Source: an uncultured Dorea sp.
GTDB taxonomy: Bacteria > Bacillota > Clostridia > Lachnospirales > Lachnospiraceae
Assembly: GCA_947652615.1 (NCBI GenBank)
Contig: CANTDX010000024.1
Span: forward strand, 1 to 45,972
Direction: 5' to 3'
DNA length: 45,972 nucleotides
The notes under the pieces are model-generated. The model had not been told where the DNA came from. It did no database searches and saw only the letters and a list, made by a program, of their open reading frames with translations. Position numbers and translations under genes: made by a program. This document shows positions 1 through 6,714 of the stretch, piece by piece; the stretch's first letter is position 1, and every line of letters starts with the position of its first letter.

Positions 1-7
1 GTTTTGC

Positions 8-62
8 GCGTCCCAAAGTCATCCTTTTTCATGCAAGCATGAAACGCATGACCTTGGGACGC
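8..62. repeat. Nested inverted repeat (bipartite hairpin)
   Basis: Arms 8-22 and 48-62 match at 14 of 15 positions (GCGTCCCAAAGTCAT against its complement). Inside them is a perfect 8-bp hairpin, TTTCATGC (27-34) and GCATGAAA (37-44), with an AA loop. No T-run follows on either strand, so it is not a typical intrinsic terminator. It may be an RNA structure at the end of a gene left of the window, or a recombination or binding site. From here to 180 I see no gene. Confidence 0.55.
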
Positions 63-180
63 TTGTATCATATTATATATCCATCACTGTCATTTATGCA
101 ACGTTTTTTGCAGCTAATATGTGTACTGGTACTCCACCCGGCTAGAGCACCAGCCTATCCTCTTGACCTTCCAGATTTCA

Positions 181-274
181 TTTTGACAAAAAAAGTTGTC
201 AAAATTTCATTCAGCTTGTTGACAACTATATTTGTCAATGCTATACTGTATTTGACAAACAAAGTTGTCAAATA
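181..274. promoter_or_regulatory. Three copies of a TTGACAA-N6-TTGTCAA operator
   Basis: Three inverted repeats share the core TTGACAA, six bases, TTGTCAA. The first (181-204) has perfect 9-bp arms. The second (219-238) has 7-bp arms. The third (249-274) has perfect 10-bp arms. Centres lie at about 192.5, 228.5 and 261.5, so spacings are 36 and 33 bp, near three helical turns, which would put the sites on nearly one face of the DNA. Site 2 overlaps the -35 and site 3 overlaps the expected transcription start. The XRE protein encoded just downstream is the obvious candidate binder, giving negative autoregulation. The arrangement is seen; the binder is inferred. Confidence 0.8.
219..247 (+). 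promoter_or_regulatory. Promoter of the XRE/DUF3169 operon
   Basis: A -35 TTGACA at 219-224 and a -10 TATACT at 242-247 are separated by 17 bp, which is near consensus for the housekeeping sigma factor. The expected start near 254 lies inside the third operator, so a bound repressor would block the promoter. Confidence 0.75.
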
Positions 275-324
275 CAAAAATCACAAAACGGCGTCGAAAT
301 ACCAAACAGACAGGAGATGATGGA

Positions 325-537
325 TTGGCACTATTGAACTATCTGAAGGAATACCGCTCACGAATGGGAATCAACCAGACGGAGCTTGGCAAGCTTGCCG
401 GAGTGTCCCGACAGACGATCAGCCTGATCGAAAGAGGCGATTATTCGCCGTCAGTAACCCTGGCATTGAAGCTTGCGAAGATCTGCCAGGTAACAGTAGA
501 AGATATCTTTGAATATAAGGAGGACGAAGAATCATGA
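325..537 (+). CDS. Small XRE-family HTH transcriptional regulator
   Basis: A 70-residue single-domain repressor of the Cro/C1 (HTH_3) type. The helix-turn-helix runs through ELGKLAGVSRQTISLIERGD, followed by the family-typical YSPSVTLALKLAKICQVTVEDIF. I chose the TTG at 325 because AGGAG (312-316) lies eight bases upstream. The open frame extends back to a TTG at 265, but that codon is inside an operator and close to the mapped promoter start. The gene overlaps the next one by ATGA (534-537), so the two are translationally coupled. Such small regulators paired with a membrane protein usually repress their own operon, which the three upstream operators support. The signal it answers to is unknown. 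Confidence 0.88.
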   Translation: MALLNYLKEYRSRMGINQTELGKLAGVSRQTISLIERGDYSPSVTLALKLAKICQVTVEDIFEYKEDEES

Positions 538-1331
538 CAAGAGATAACCAAGAACCAAAGAAGACGAATTCATACAAGAAAACGGGGCTCATCATGCTAG
601 CAGCCGCATTGTTCGGCGCAGTCCTGGGATTGCTGTCGATGCTCCTGTTAGGAGGCAGGACTGATGATATCCAGACAGGAATGACAGATATCCTGTCCTT
701 CATCCAGCGTATTATGCTGCCCGCCCTGCTGATCATCACTATAGCAACCATTATCTTAGGAGAACGCAGCATCCGAAGGCTCCGTGCTATCGGTGAGAAG
801 ATCCGTGAGACGGAGGACGAAGAATGCGACCGCTGGGAGTACGAGGAGGAGAAGACCGGGGCCTTTGGAGTTATGTCCAATATCTTGTCCCAGGTATTCT
901 GTGTCCTGATATTATCCGCCGGATATTCCGTCAAATACATTACCGACGGCAACCATAAGAATATGCTGGCAGCCTGTCTGGTATTCCTTGGATGCTATGC
1001 CTACAACGGCTTCTACCAGACACGCTACATCAAGACAGTTCAGGCCATCCATCCCGACCAAAAGGGCGACCCGTCATCCAGGAAATTCCGACAACAATGG
1101 CTCGACAGCTGTGATGAAGCACAAAAGGAGCTGATCTACCAGAGTGCATATAAAACCTATTCCGCTATAAACACCTGGATCCCTATCCTGCTTGTGTTCA
1201 CCATGCTCGGGCACCTGTTCTTCGATACCGGGATCATGGCGATCGTGGTGGTAGCCGTCATCTGGATCGTGGTGACCGGTTCTTACCTGCATTCCTGCGT
1301 GAATATGAAAGGGGCGAAGCTTCGGGAATAA
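534..1331 (+). CDS. DUF3169-like multi-pass membrane protein
   Basis: A 265-residue integral membrane protein with a short polar N-terminus. Hydrophobic segments lie at roughly residues 17-40, 55-77, 110-130, 143-160 and 213-250. A charged stretch, about residues 80-107, probably faces the cytoplasm. The motif WLDSCDEAQKELIYQSAYK near residue 190 resembles the DUF3169 family, which is often encoded next to a small XRE regulator as here. AAGGAGG at 517-523 serves the ATG at 534, which overlaps the regulator's stop. The function of the family is not known; a role in sensing membrane or envelope stress with the regulator is conjecture. Confidence 0.7.
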   Translation: MTRDNQEPKKTNSYKKTGLIMLAAALFGAVLGLLSMLLLGGRTDDIQTGMTDILSFIQRIMLPALLIITIATIILGERSIRRLRAIGEKIRETEDEECDRWEYEEEKTGAFGVMSNILSQVFCVLILSAGYSVKYITDGNHKNMLAACLVFLGCYAYNGFYQTRYIKTVQAIHPDQKGDPSSRKFRQQWLDSCDEAQKELIYQSAYKTYSAINTWIPILLVFTMLGHLFFDTGIMAIVVVAVIWIVVTGSYLHSCVNMKGAKLRE

Positions 1332-1333
1332 GT

Positions 1334-1366
1334 TTATAATGCGCATTGACATCATGCGCATTATAA
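1334..1366. promoter_or_regulatory. Perfect 13-bp palindrome, candidate HicB operator with promoter
   Basis: TTATAATGCGCAT (1334-1346) is repeated in inverse at 1354-1366 with a 7-bp gap. A possible promoter reads out of it: TTGACA at 1346-1351 and TAATAT at 1369-1374, spacer 17. HicB antitoxins with a C-terminal DNA-binding domain commonly bind palindromes at their own promoter, so this is the likely operator. No T-run follows, which argues against a simple terminator for the upstream gene. Confidence 0.6.
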
Positions 1367-1397
1367 GATAATATATAAATGCAAGGAGGATCACACT

Positions 1398-1589
1398 ATG
1401 CCAATGAAACCAAGAGAGATGGAGAAGCTAATCCTTGCGGACGGATGGATTTTTAAGAACCAGGTAGGCTCCCATAAGAATTACATACATCCGATAAAAC
1501 CTGGCAAGGTCACCATACCCTTTCATAAAGGCAAAGACCTTAACAGGAAGACAGAATATTCAATAAAAAAACAGGCTGGGATATCGTAG
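1398..1589 (+). CDS. hicA: HicA mRNA-interferase toxin
   Basis: A 63-residue toxin of the HicA family (YcfA/HicA fold), normally a ribosome-independent mRNA endonuclease with a double-stranded-RNA-binding-like fold. The catalytic His is expected at residue 26 in the GSHKNY motif. The family's KVTIPFH strand and the C-terminal helix ending in IKKQAG are present. Length is normal for HicA. AGGAGG at about 1384-1389 serves the ATG at 1398. The partner antitoxin starts 43 bp downstream on the same strand, the usual toxin-first order. Nothing suggests inactivation. Confidence 0.9.
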   Translation: MPMKPREMEKLILADGWIFKNQVGSHKNYIHPIKPGKVTIPFHKGKDLNRKTEYSIKKQAGIS

Positions 1590-1632
1590 GCTCCCATTCC
1601 TTGTTCCCGAAGTAATCTAGGAGGTGAATATT

Positions 1633-2070
1633 ATGCTATCCATGTACCCTGCTTGCTTCTTTCATGAAGAAAGCAGCTACTCTGTTGTGTTTCCTGATTT
1701 GAATTGGCTGGCCACACAAGGAGATACTTTTGAAGAAGCAATGGAGATGGCGGTGGACTGTCTGGCTGGATATCTCCATACATGCCAGCTGGACGGAGAT
1801 CCCATTCCTACCCCTTCCAGCTTATCTGATATTGATCCCATAGCAGTTGCTAAAGAGATCGATCCGGATACCCCCATGTGTGAAGCATTTGTCAATATAG
1901 TTTCCGTTGATGTTGACACATACGCGAAACAACATTTTGAAAAGGCCGTCAGAAAAACTCTTACCATTCCAGCTTGGCTTAATACTGCCGCTTTAGAAAT
2001 GAACATCAATTTTTCACAGGTTTTGCAAGAAGCTCTGCTTGCAAAAGTAAAAGCCAGACAATCAAATTAG
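1633..2070 (+). CDS. hicB: HicB-family antitoxin
   Basis: A 145-residue HicB antitoxin. The N-terminal half carries the partly degraded RNase H-like HicB fold (YSVVFPDLNWLATQGDTFEEA, about residues 16-36), which masks HicA. The C-terminus (TLTIPAWLN...NFSQVLQEALL) resembles a ribbon-helix-helix DNA-binding domain. I chose ATG 1633 because AGGAGG (1619-1624) lies eight bases upstream; a GTG at 1624 overlaps that site and is unlikely. It should neutralise HicA and repress the pair through the palindrome at 1334-1366. Its last codon overlaps the terminator stem. Confidence 0.9.
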   Translation: MLSMYPACFFHEESSYSVVFPDLNWLATQGDTFEEAMEMAVDCLAGYLHTCQLDGDPIPTPSSLSDIDPIAVAKEIDPDTPMCEAFVNIVSVDVDTYAKQHFEKAVRKTLTIPAWLNTAALEMNINFSQVLQEALLAKVKARQSN

Positions 2071-2090
2071 AGGCCTCGAAAGAGGCCTCT
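2069..2090. terminator. GAAA-loop hairpin ending hicAB, possibly bidirectional
   Basis: AGAGGCCTC (2069-2077), loop GAAA, GAGGCCTCT (2082-2090): a 9-bp perfect GC-rich stem capped by a stable GNRA tetraloop. The T-rich tail is weak (GTTATGTTAT). It lies between convergent genes and begins on the hicB stop codon. Confidence 0.7.
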
Positions 2091-2101
2091 GTTATGTTAT
2101 C

Positions 2102-2932
2102 TTATTCATGTCCCCCACTCCGGTGATGGTGTCCCCTCTGATGAGACGGCATTCCCCCGCCGTTCCCGTCACAGGAATTCAGATTACATCCGCCCGTATT
2201 CCCATCATACCCAGATTCATTGTCCGTATTCCCGGCATCTTCTTCATCATCCGTCTGCTCATACTCGCTGATCCTTGCATTGATCTCAGCCATGCTCATT
2301 TCCCTGCAGTCATCTACGGTCACAGAACTGTCATACTGAGATAACTGGAGATACGCATAATATTTGCCGACCGACAGGTCGCTGTGATGCGCCTGAGACG
2401 CCATGTCAAGATCTACGCTGACATTCTGGCAATGATGCCTCATATGCCCCGAACAGCGCCTTACTCCCTTCTCCAATTCCTGCCCACGTGTCTGATCCGC
2501 AGCCACAGCAAGGACCGGTTCCGCACCGTCCGCCAGATACGCGCGCATACCCTCGCACTCTATTACTGCATGCAGCGCATCCGTATACCTTTTCCATTTC
2601 AGAGACAATTCATCTAAGATCGCCTCTCCTTCCGCATTATACGCTTTGGCCGACACAACCCGGTCAAAACGGTTCAGCCCCAACTCAATGGACGGATTGA
2701 CATCGATACTTACATAAGAAACCGGCATCCGCACCCAGGAATATCCTGCCGCGCCTGCTGCGAGAATCAATACCGCGCAGATCATTGAGACTGCATACCG
2801 CATCGCCGGACTGCGCCGCGGATATCTGTTGCCAGTCCGTCTGTCATACAAGAACTGCTTTGTCGATTCCTTAAGCCTTGCATCTGCCTTAATATTATCA
2901 AATGCATCCTGTATTTTATTAGTCAAATCCAT
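2102..2932 (-). CDS. RsgI-like transmembrane anti-sigma factor
   Basis: About 276 residues: a cytoplasmic N-terminal region (1-45), one membrane helix (about 46-66), then an extracellular part. Just outside the membrane is the signature YVSIDVNPSIELG...RVVSAKAYN, typical of the RsgI middle domain found in Clostridia anti-sigma factors. The C-terminus is low-complexity, acidic then Gly/Asn/His-rich, ending in a HRGHHHRSGGH-like tail that could bind metal. The gene overlaps the sigma-factor gene, so the two are coupled. The start is uncertain: the ATG at 2932 is only two bases from GGAGG (2935-2939), while a TTG at 2926 has an ideal 8-base spacing. It should hold the ECF factor at the membrane until an outside signal arrives. 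Confidence 0.82.
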   Translation of the reverse strand: MDLTNKIQDAFDNIKADARLKESTKQFLYDRRTGNRYPRRSPAMRYAVSMICAVLILAAGAAGYSWVRMPVSYVSIDVNPSIELGLNRFDRVVSAKAYNAEGEAILDELSLKWKRYTDALHAVIECEGMRAYLADGAEPVLAVAADQTRGQELEKGVRRCSGHMRHHCQNVSVDLDMASQAHHSDLSVGKYYAYLQLSQYDSSVTVDDCREMSMAEINARISEYEQTDDEEDAGNTDNESGYDGNTGGCNLNSCDGNGGGMPSHQRGHHHRSGGHE

Positions 2933-3401
2933 CACCTCCCAGCTTATCTCTTAACATCATCCGCCCCCTGGAAAGCAGAGAATATACCGTATTCTCCTTT
3001 TTCCCGATTATGTTCCCAATCTCAGCCGCCGAGTATCCCTCATAATAATGCAGGTATATTGCGTCCTTATATTTAACCGGAAGAGACAGCACCGCCTCTA
3101 AAACCTCATGGTCATCCCCGCTCTCCTTCGCCTCCGTCTCACTAAGCAGCTCCAGCGGAACCACATTGCGTCTGAAGAAATTCTTCAGATAATCTTTGCA
3201 GGCATTGATGGATACGCGGAGCAGCCATGCCTTTTCATGCTCGCTGTCGTAAAAGGATTCATTAGACAGCATGTATTTTAAGAAAACATTCTGGAACACG
3301 TCTTCCGTATCCGATTGATTCTTCAGATGATAGAAGCAGACCCGCCGGATCATATCGGCATATGTCTCCACGGCATGGTTGATCTCTGCCTCGCTCCGCA
3401 T
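2919..3401 (-). CDS. ECF-type sigma-70 family RNA polymerase sigma factor
   Basis: A 160-residue extracytoplasmic-function sigma factor with only regions 2 and 4. Region 2 includes DTEDVFQNVFLKYM (core binding and -10 recognition). Region 4 (about residues 108-155) carries the HTH in YSAAEIGNIIGKKENTVYSL and ends MLRDKL. A canonical AGGAGG lies upstream of ATG 3401. The next gene overlaps its 3' end and encodes the matching anti-sigma factor. The gene upstream on the same strand encodes a secreted protein that is a likely target or partner. Autoregulation is usual in this family. Confidence 0.92.
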   Translation of the reverse strand: MRSEAEINHAVETYADMIRRVCFYHLKNQSDTEDVFQNVFLKYMLSNESFYDSEHEKAWLLRVSINACKDYLKNFFRRNVVPLELLSETEAKESGDDHEVLEAVLSLPVKYKDAIYLHYYEGYSAAEIGNIIGKKENTVYSLLSRGRMMLRDKLGGDGFD

Positions 3402-3439
3402 GACGCATCACCTCCTCATTTCTATAGAACGGCAAACAA

Positions 3440-3464
3440 GGCAGCGGCCATCACTGCCGCTGCC
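3440..3464 (-). terminator. GC-rich hairpin between secreted-protein and sigma genes
   Basis: GGCAGCGGC and GCCGCTGCC form a perfect 9-bp stem around a 7-base loop, 25 bp after the secreted protein's stop. Read on the minus strand the tail is TTGTTTGCC, so termination is probably partial. It could keep the abundant secreted product above the sigma and anti-sigma factors in a shared transcript. Confidence 0.55.
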
Positions 3465-3488
3465 CCTTCCTTCACTCTGTACCATTGA

Positions 3489-4037
3489 CTAACGGCGGCA
3501 TCCATGTCCGCCCCCATGATGGCCTCCGCCATAGCCGCAGCCGCCATAGCCCTGACCGTTATAGCCTCCGCCGCCGTAACCCTGGTTCCCATAATTGCCC
3601 GTATCATTGTAGACCGGCTCATTGTAAACTGGTTCTGTATATACCGGCTCGTTATATACCGGTTCTGTGTATACCGGCTCTGTATAATTATTCGCCGCAC
3701 CAGAACCTCCGCTGTAACCTGCCCCAGAACCCGCGCCGCTGCCCTGACCTGTGTAATTATCACATACGCCGTTCTGGTCTTCATCTACATAATTGCCGCA
3801 AGATCCAACCCAGTTGCCGTCTATGAAATTACAGTTCCCGAAATCACACCTGTCCGCCAAGCAGATCCCCGATGCCGGGCGCATATAATTCCTCGATACA
3901 TCCACATATGAGCATGCCCTGAAATTGTGCAGCGGCATCCTACCCATGTACCCAGTCGAGAAATCTGACGCGAACACTGTCGTTCCCATTACCAACGATA
4001 ATACTCCTGCTACTCCTAATATGGCCTTTTTCTTCAT
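3489..4037 (-). CDS. Secreted Cys/His/Gly/Tyr-rich repeat protein
   Basis: A 182-residue protein with a clear signal peptide (KKK, a hydrophobic core at residues 5-18, probable cleavage after TVFA at 23). The mature part has six cysteines between residues 42 and 92. A YVDEDQNGVCDNY segment (83-95) resembles calcium-binding Asp/Asn loops. Next come a Gly/Ser linker, five tandem (T/N)EPVY pentads (119-143) and a Gly/Tyr tail with two more cysteines and a HHGGGH cluster. AGGAGG precedes ATG 4037. It heads a cluster with an ECF sigma and an anti-sigma factor that also ends in a His-rich tail. I do not recognise a named family. An envelope structural or metal-binding role is inference only. Confidence 0.8.
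   Translation of the reverse strand: MKKKAILGVAGVLSLVMGTTVFASDFSTGYMGRMPLHNFRACSYVDVSRNYMRPASGICLADRCDFGNCNFIDGNWVGSCGNYVDEDQNGVCDNYTGQGSGAGSGAGYSGGSGAANNYTEPVYTEPVYNEPVYTEPVYNEPVYNDTGNYGNQGYGGGGYNGQGYGGCGYGGGHHGGGHGCRR
3609..3683 (-). repeat. Five tandem 15-bp units encoding (T/N)EPVY
   Basis: Residues 119-143 of the secreted protein are five pentads alternating TEPVY and NEPVY. The DNA units have drifted in codon choice, suggesting an older expansion kept by selection on the protein. The Pro/Tyr repeat is the sort seen in extended, cross-linkable surface proteins. Confidence 0.8.
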
Positions 4038-4193
4038 TTGCTTTATAACCCTCCTGGCAATTGCTTATTACTTTGTTCTACTTATAATACGATTGTCTTA
4101 CGCAAATCCTTGCATGATCTGTAAATTATTTTCTAAATTTTCCATAACTATTCTACAATGCCTCCGACTAAAAAAGCAAGGCAAATTATATAC

Positions 4194-4222
4194 TTTACCA
4201 GACAGCGCCTGTGTGATATAAT
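4194..4222 (+). promoter_or_regulatory. Promoter of the first ABC exporter operon
   Basis: TTTACC (4194-4199), 17 bp, then a perfect TATAAT (4217-4222) upstream of the ATPase start at 4284. The 4038-4283 gap separates this operon from the divergent secreted-protein gene; I see no gene in it. Confidence 0.6.
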
Positions 4223-4283
4223 CAGAATGCAACCAAACCGACTTGGCAAGATATGCGAATATAACTACCAGGAGGAAGCAAGA

Positions 4284-5072
4284 ATGATTACGATGGAACA
4301 TGTATGCAAATCGTACAAGATTGCAAAAAGAAACGCCGGCTTCGGCGAAGCTTTGAAAGCTCTTTTCCACCGGGAATATGAAGTGATCCGTGCACTGGAT
4401 AATGTGACCTTTACCATCGGCGACGGCGAGATGGTCGGCTACATCGGACCCAACGGAGCCGGTAAGAGCTCTACTATCAAGATTCTAAGCGGAATATTAA
4501 CCCCCGATCACGGAACAGTCCTTGTAGACGGCAGAGTTCCGTATAAGGACCGGATCAGGCACGTACAGGAGATCGGCGTCGTGTTTGGTCAGCGTTCCCA
4601 ACTGTGGTGGGATGTTCCGGTCATAGATTCCTTTGAATTATTAAAGGACATCTATTCTATTACTGAACCCCTGTACAGACAGAGCCTTGAAGAATTAACC
4701 GAATTACTGAATCTGACGGAGTTACTGCGCTCTCCTGCAAGACAGCTTTCCCTTGGTCAACGGATGCGCTGTGAGATCGCTGCTTCTCTTCTGCACCGCC
4801 CGCGGATCCTGTTCCTTGACGAACCCACGATCGGACTGGACGCCGTGTCGAAGCTTGCCGTCCGCGACTTCATATTGAAGCAGAATCAGACCCACGGCAC
4901 CACCGTGATACTCACCACCCACGATATGCAGGACATCGAAGCACTGGCAAGCCGTATCATCCTGATCGGAAAGGGACGGATCCTTATGGACGGTACACTT
5001 AATGATATCAAAAGAGGCGGTGAGAATATTGACGAGACGGTAGCCGAGCTGTACCGTACATACGATATCTGA
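4284..5072 (+). CDS. ABC-2 type exporter, ATP-binding subunit (set 1)
   Basis: A 262-residue ABC ATPase with Walker A GPNGAGKSST (about 55-64), the signature LSLGQRMRC, Walker B ILFLDEPTIGLD and the H-loop LTTHD. An ATG at 4284 with AGGAGG just upstream sets the start; the frame is open further back without a ribosome site. It has the N-terminal extension before the strand IRALDNVTFTI that is common in ATPases working with PF06182-type (ABC-2 family 6) permeases. Two such permeases follow directly, so it should power export across the cytoplasmic membrane. The substrate is unknown. Its closest relative in the window is the ATPase at 11777-12625. Confidence 0.9.
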   Translation: MITMEHVCKSYKIAKRNAGFGEALKALFHREYEVIRALDNVTFTIGDGEMVGYIGPNGAGKSSTIKILSGILTPDHGTVLVDGRVPYKDRIRHVQEIGVVFGQRSQLWWDVPVIDSFELLKDIYSITEPLYRQSLEELTELLNLTELLRSPARQLSLGQRMRCEIAASLLHRPRILFLDEPTIGLDAVSKLAVRDFILKQNQTHGTTVILTTHDMQDIEALASRIILIGKGRILMDGTLNDIKRGGENIDETVAELYRTYDI

Positions 5073-5100
5073 TATATTGGTATCATAGAGGACTACGAAC

Positions 5101-5904
5101 ATGAAAAAATATTTATCTTTCTTTCGATTGAGATTCACCATGGGCCTGCAATACAGAGCGGCCGCCCTTGGCGGAATCACAACCCAGTTTGCGTGGGGAT
5201 TCATGGAGATCATGATATTCGCCGCCTTCTACCGGGCGGACGCAGGCGCCTTCCCCATGAGCTTTTCCGCTACTGCATCATACTTGTGGCTGCAGCAGGC
5301 ATTTCTCGCCCTGTTCGCGGTATGGATGATGGAGAATGAGATCTTTGATGCCATCGTAAACGGAGATATCGCCTACGAGATGTGCCGGCCGGTCAGCGTC
5401 TACCGCATGTGGTTTGCAAGAAGTATCGCAACACGTCTGTCAAGAGCCGTATTAAGGAGCTTTCCCATCCTGATCGTGGCCGCCTTCCTGCCGCACCCTT
5501 ACGGTCTTGCGGCGCCGGCAAGCCTTAAGCACTTTATCCTGTTTCTGATCACACTGGTTCTTGGTCTTTTGATGACCGTATCGCTCTGTATGCTGGTCTA
5601 TATCCTGGCATTTTTTACCATATCACCTGCAGGACTCCGGCTGATATTCGATTCCGCTTCAGATTTCTTTGCAGGGGCATTGATCCCGCTGCCGTTCTTT
5701 CCGGAGAAAATGCAGCGGATCATGGAACTTCTGCCGTTCGCATCCATGCAGAATGTTCCTCTTAGAATCTACGGAGGAAGCATGAGCAGCTATGAGATGA
5801 AAAGGGCTGTATTCCTGCAGGTATTCTGGCTTACAGCTATCACATTTGCCGGGAACGCACTCTGCCGTCTGGCACAGAAGCGGGTTACCGTTCAAGGAGG
5901 TTAA
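5101..5904 (+). CDS. ABC-2 type exporter permease (PF06182-like), set 1 first subunit
   Basis: A 267-residue membrane protein with about six hydrophobic segments, opening MKKYLSFFRLRFTMGLQYRA. This start and the motif ALIPLPFFPEKMQRIMELLPF near residue 200 are typical of the ABC-2 family transporter proteins classed with PF06182. It lies 28 bp after the ATPase gene and 3 bp before a second permease, so the exporter is probably a heterodimer of permeases with two ATPase copies. The matching subunit of set 2 is encoded at 10962-11750 (MKKYLAYIRC..., IPLAMFPGVLRDVVNVLPF). Confidence 0.87.
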   Translation: MKKYLSFFRLRFTMGLQYRAAALGGITTQFAWGFMEIMIFAAFYRADAGAFPMSFSATASYLWLQQAFLALFAVWMMENEIFDAIVNGDIAYEMCRPVSVYRMWFARSIATRLSRAVLRSFPILIVAAFLPHPYGLAAPASLKHFILFLITLVLGLLMTVSLCMLVYILAFFTISPAGLRLIFDSASDFFAGALIPLPFFPEKMQRIMELLPFASMQNVPLRIYGGSMSSYEMKRAVFLQVFWLTAITFAGNALCRLAQKRVTVQGG

Positions 5905-5907
5905 TAT

Positions 5908-6693
5908 ATGAGATCCATCCGCCTTTATCTTCATTATGTGTCCATCAATATCCGGTGTGTAATGCAGTACAAGACTTCCTTTTTCCTGACTGCCGCAGGG
6001 CAGTTCCTGGTCTCTTTCACCGCATTTCTGGGCGTGTTCTTCCTGTTCCAGAGATTCTCCAAGGTGGAAGGCTTCACCTACAGCGAAGTGCTTCTGTGCT
6101 TCTCCGTCATGTTGATGGAATTCTCCCTTGCGGAAATGTTCGCCAGAGGGTTCGATCAATTCTCCGGTATGGTAAGAAGCGGAGAATTCGACAGAGTTCT
6201 GGTGCGCCCTCAGAATGAGATCATCCAGGTATTGGGGAGCAAATTCGAACTCACCCGGTTCGGCAGAATGCTGCAGGCTGTTGTGATGTTCATATACGGA
6301 ATTATTCAGAGTGACATTGCCTGGAGCTTTTCCAAAGCGCTTACCGTAATCTTTATGCTGATCGGAGGCACGGCTGTCTTTACCGCACTGTTCCTGATCT
6401 ATGCCGCATTCTGCTTCTTCACATTAGAGAGCCTGGAATTCATGAATATATTCACGGACGGCGCCAGAGAATTCGGCAAGTATCCCGTTGGCGTATATGG
6501 GGAGAAGATGCTTCTGTTCGCCACATTCATCGTACCTTATGCGTTGATACAGTATTATCCCCTGCTCTATATACTGGGGCGGAGGAAGGAACTGATCTTC
6601 ATGTTCCTTCCCCTTCTGGCATGCTGGTTCCTGATTCCGGCTATACTATTCTGGAAGTTCGGCGTGCGGCACTACAAATCAAGCGGATCCTAA
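5908..6693 (+). CDS. ABC-2 type exporter permease (PF06182-like), set 1 second subunit
   Basis: A 261-residue membrane protein, about six hydrophobic segments, with the family motifs SGEFDRVLVRPQNEIIQVL (about 90-108) and FGKYPVGVYG. AAGGAGG overlaps the upstream gene's end and serves ATG 5908. The counterpart in set 2 (10158-10958) has the equivalent LAELDRFLVRPVPVGLQLL and MAKYPMVIYP. It completes the transport channel. An AraC regulator gene follows after 21 bp. Confidence 0.87.
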   Translation: MRSIRLYLHYVSINIRCVMQYKTSFFLTAAGQFLVSFTAFLGVFFLFQRFSKVEGFTYSEVLLCFSVMLMEFSLAEMFARGFDQFSGMVRSGEFDRVLVRPQNEIIQVLGSKFELTRFGRMLQAVVMFIYGIIQSDIAWSFSKALTVIFMLIGGTAVFTALFLIYAAFCFFTLESLEFMNIFTDGAREFGKYPVGVYGEKMLLFATFIVPYALIQYYPLLYILGRRKELIFMFLPLLACWFLIPAILFWKFGVRHYKSSGS

Positions 6694-6714
6694 TCATTCA
6701 GAAAGGAGACAGCC

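Noticed and set aside
135..156. A tRNA-like stretch (CGGCTAGAGCACCAGCC)
   Set aside because: It resembles a D-arm and the start of an anticodon stem, but the acceptor, anticodon stem partner and T-arm are missing. At most an old tRNA fragment; chance similarity is possible.
265..324. N-terminal extension of the XRE regulator from TTG 265
   Set aside because: The codon lies inside the third operator and close to the predicted transcription start, without a ribosome site. TTG 325 has AGGAG at good spacing.
1624..1632. GTG 1624 as the hicB start
   Set aside because: It overlaps the AGGAGG ribosome site that properly serves ATG 1633.
3422..3826. Long open frames on both strands overlapping the secreted-protein gene
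   Set aside because: They come from the low-complexity repeat DNA; they lack ribosome sites and family features, while the 3489-4037 minus frame has a signal peptide and AGGAGG.
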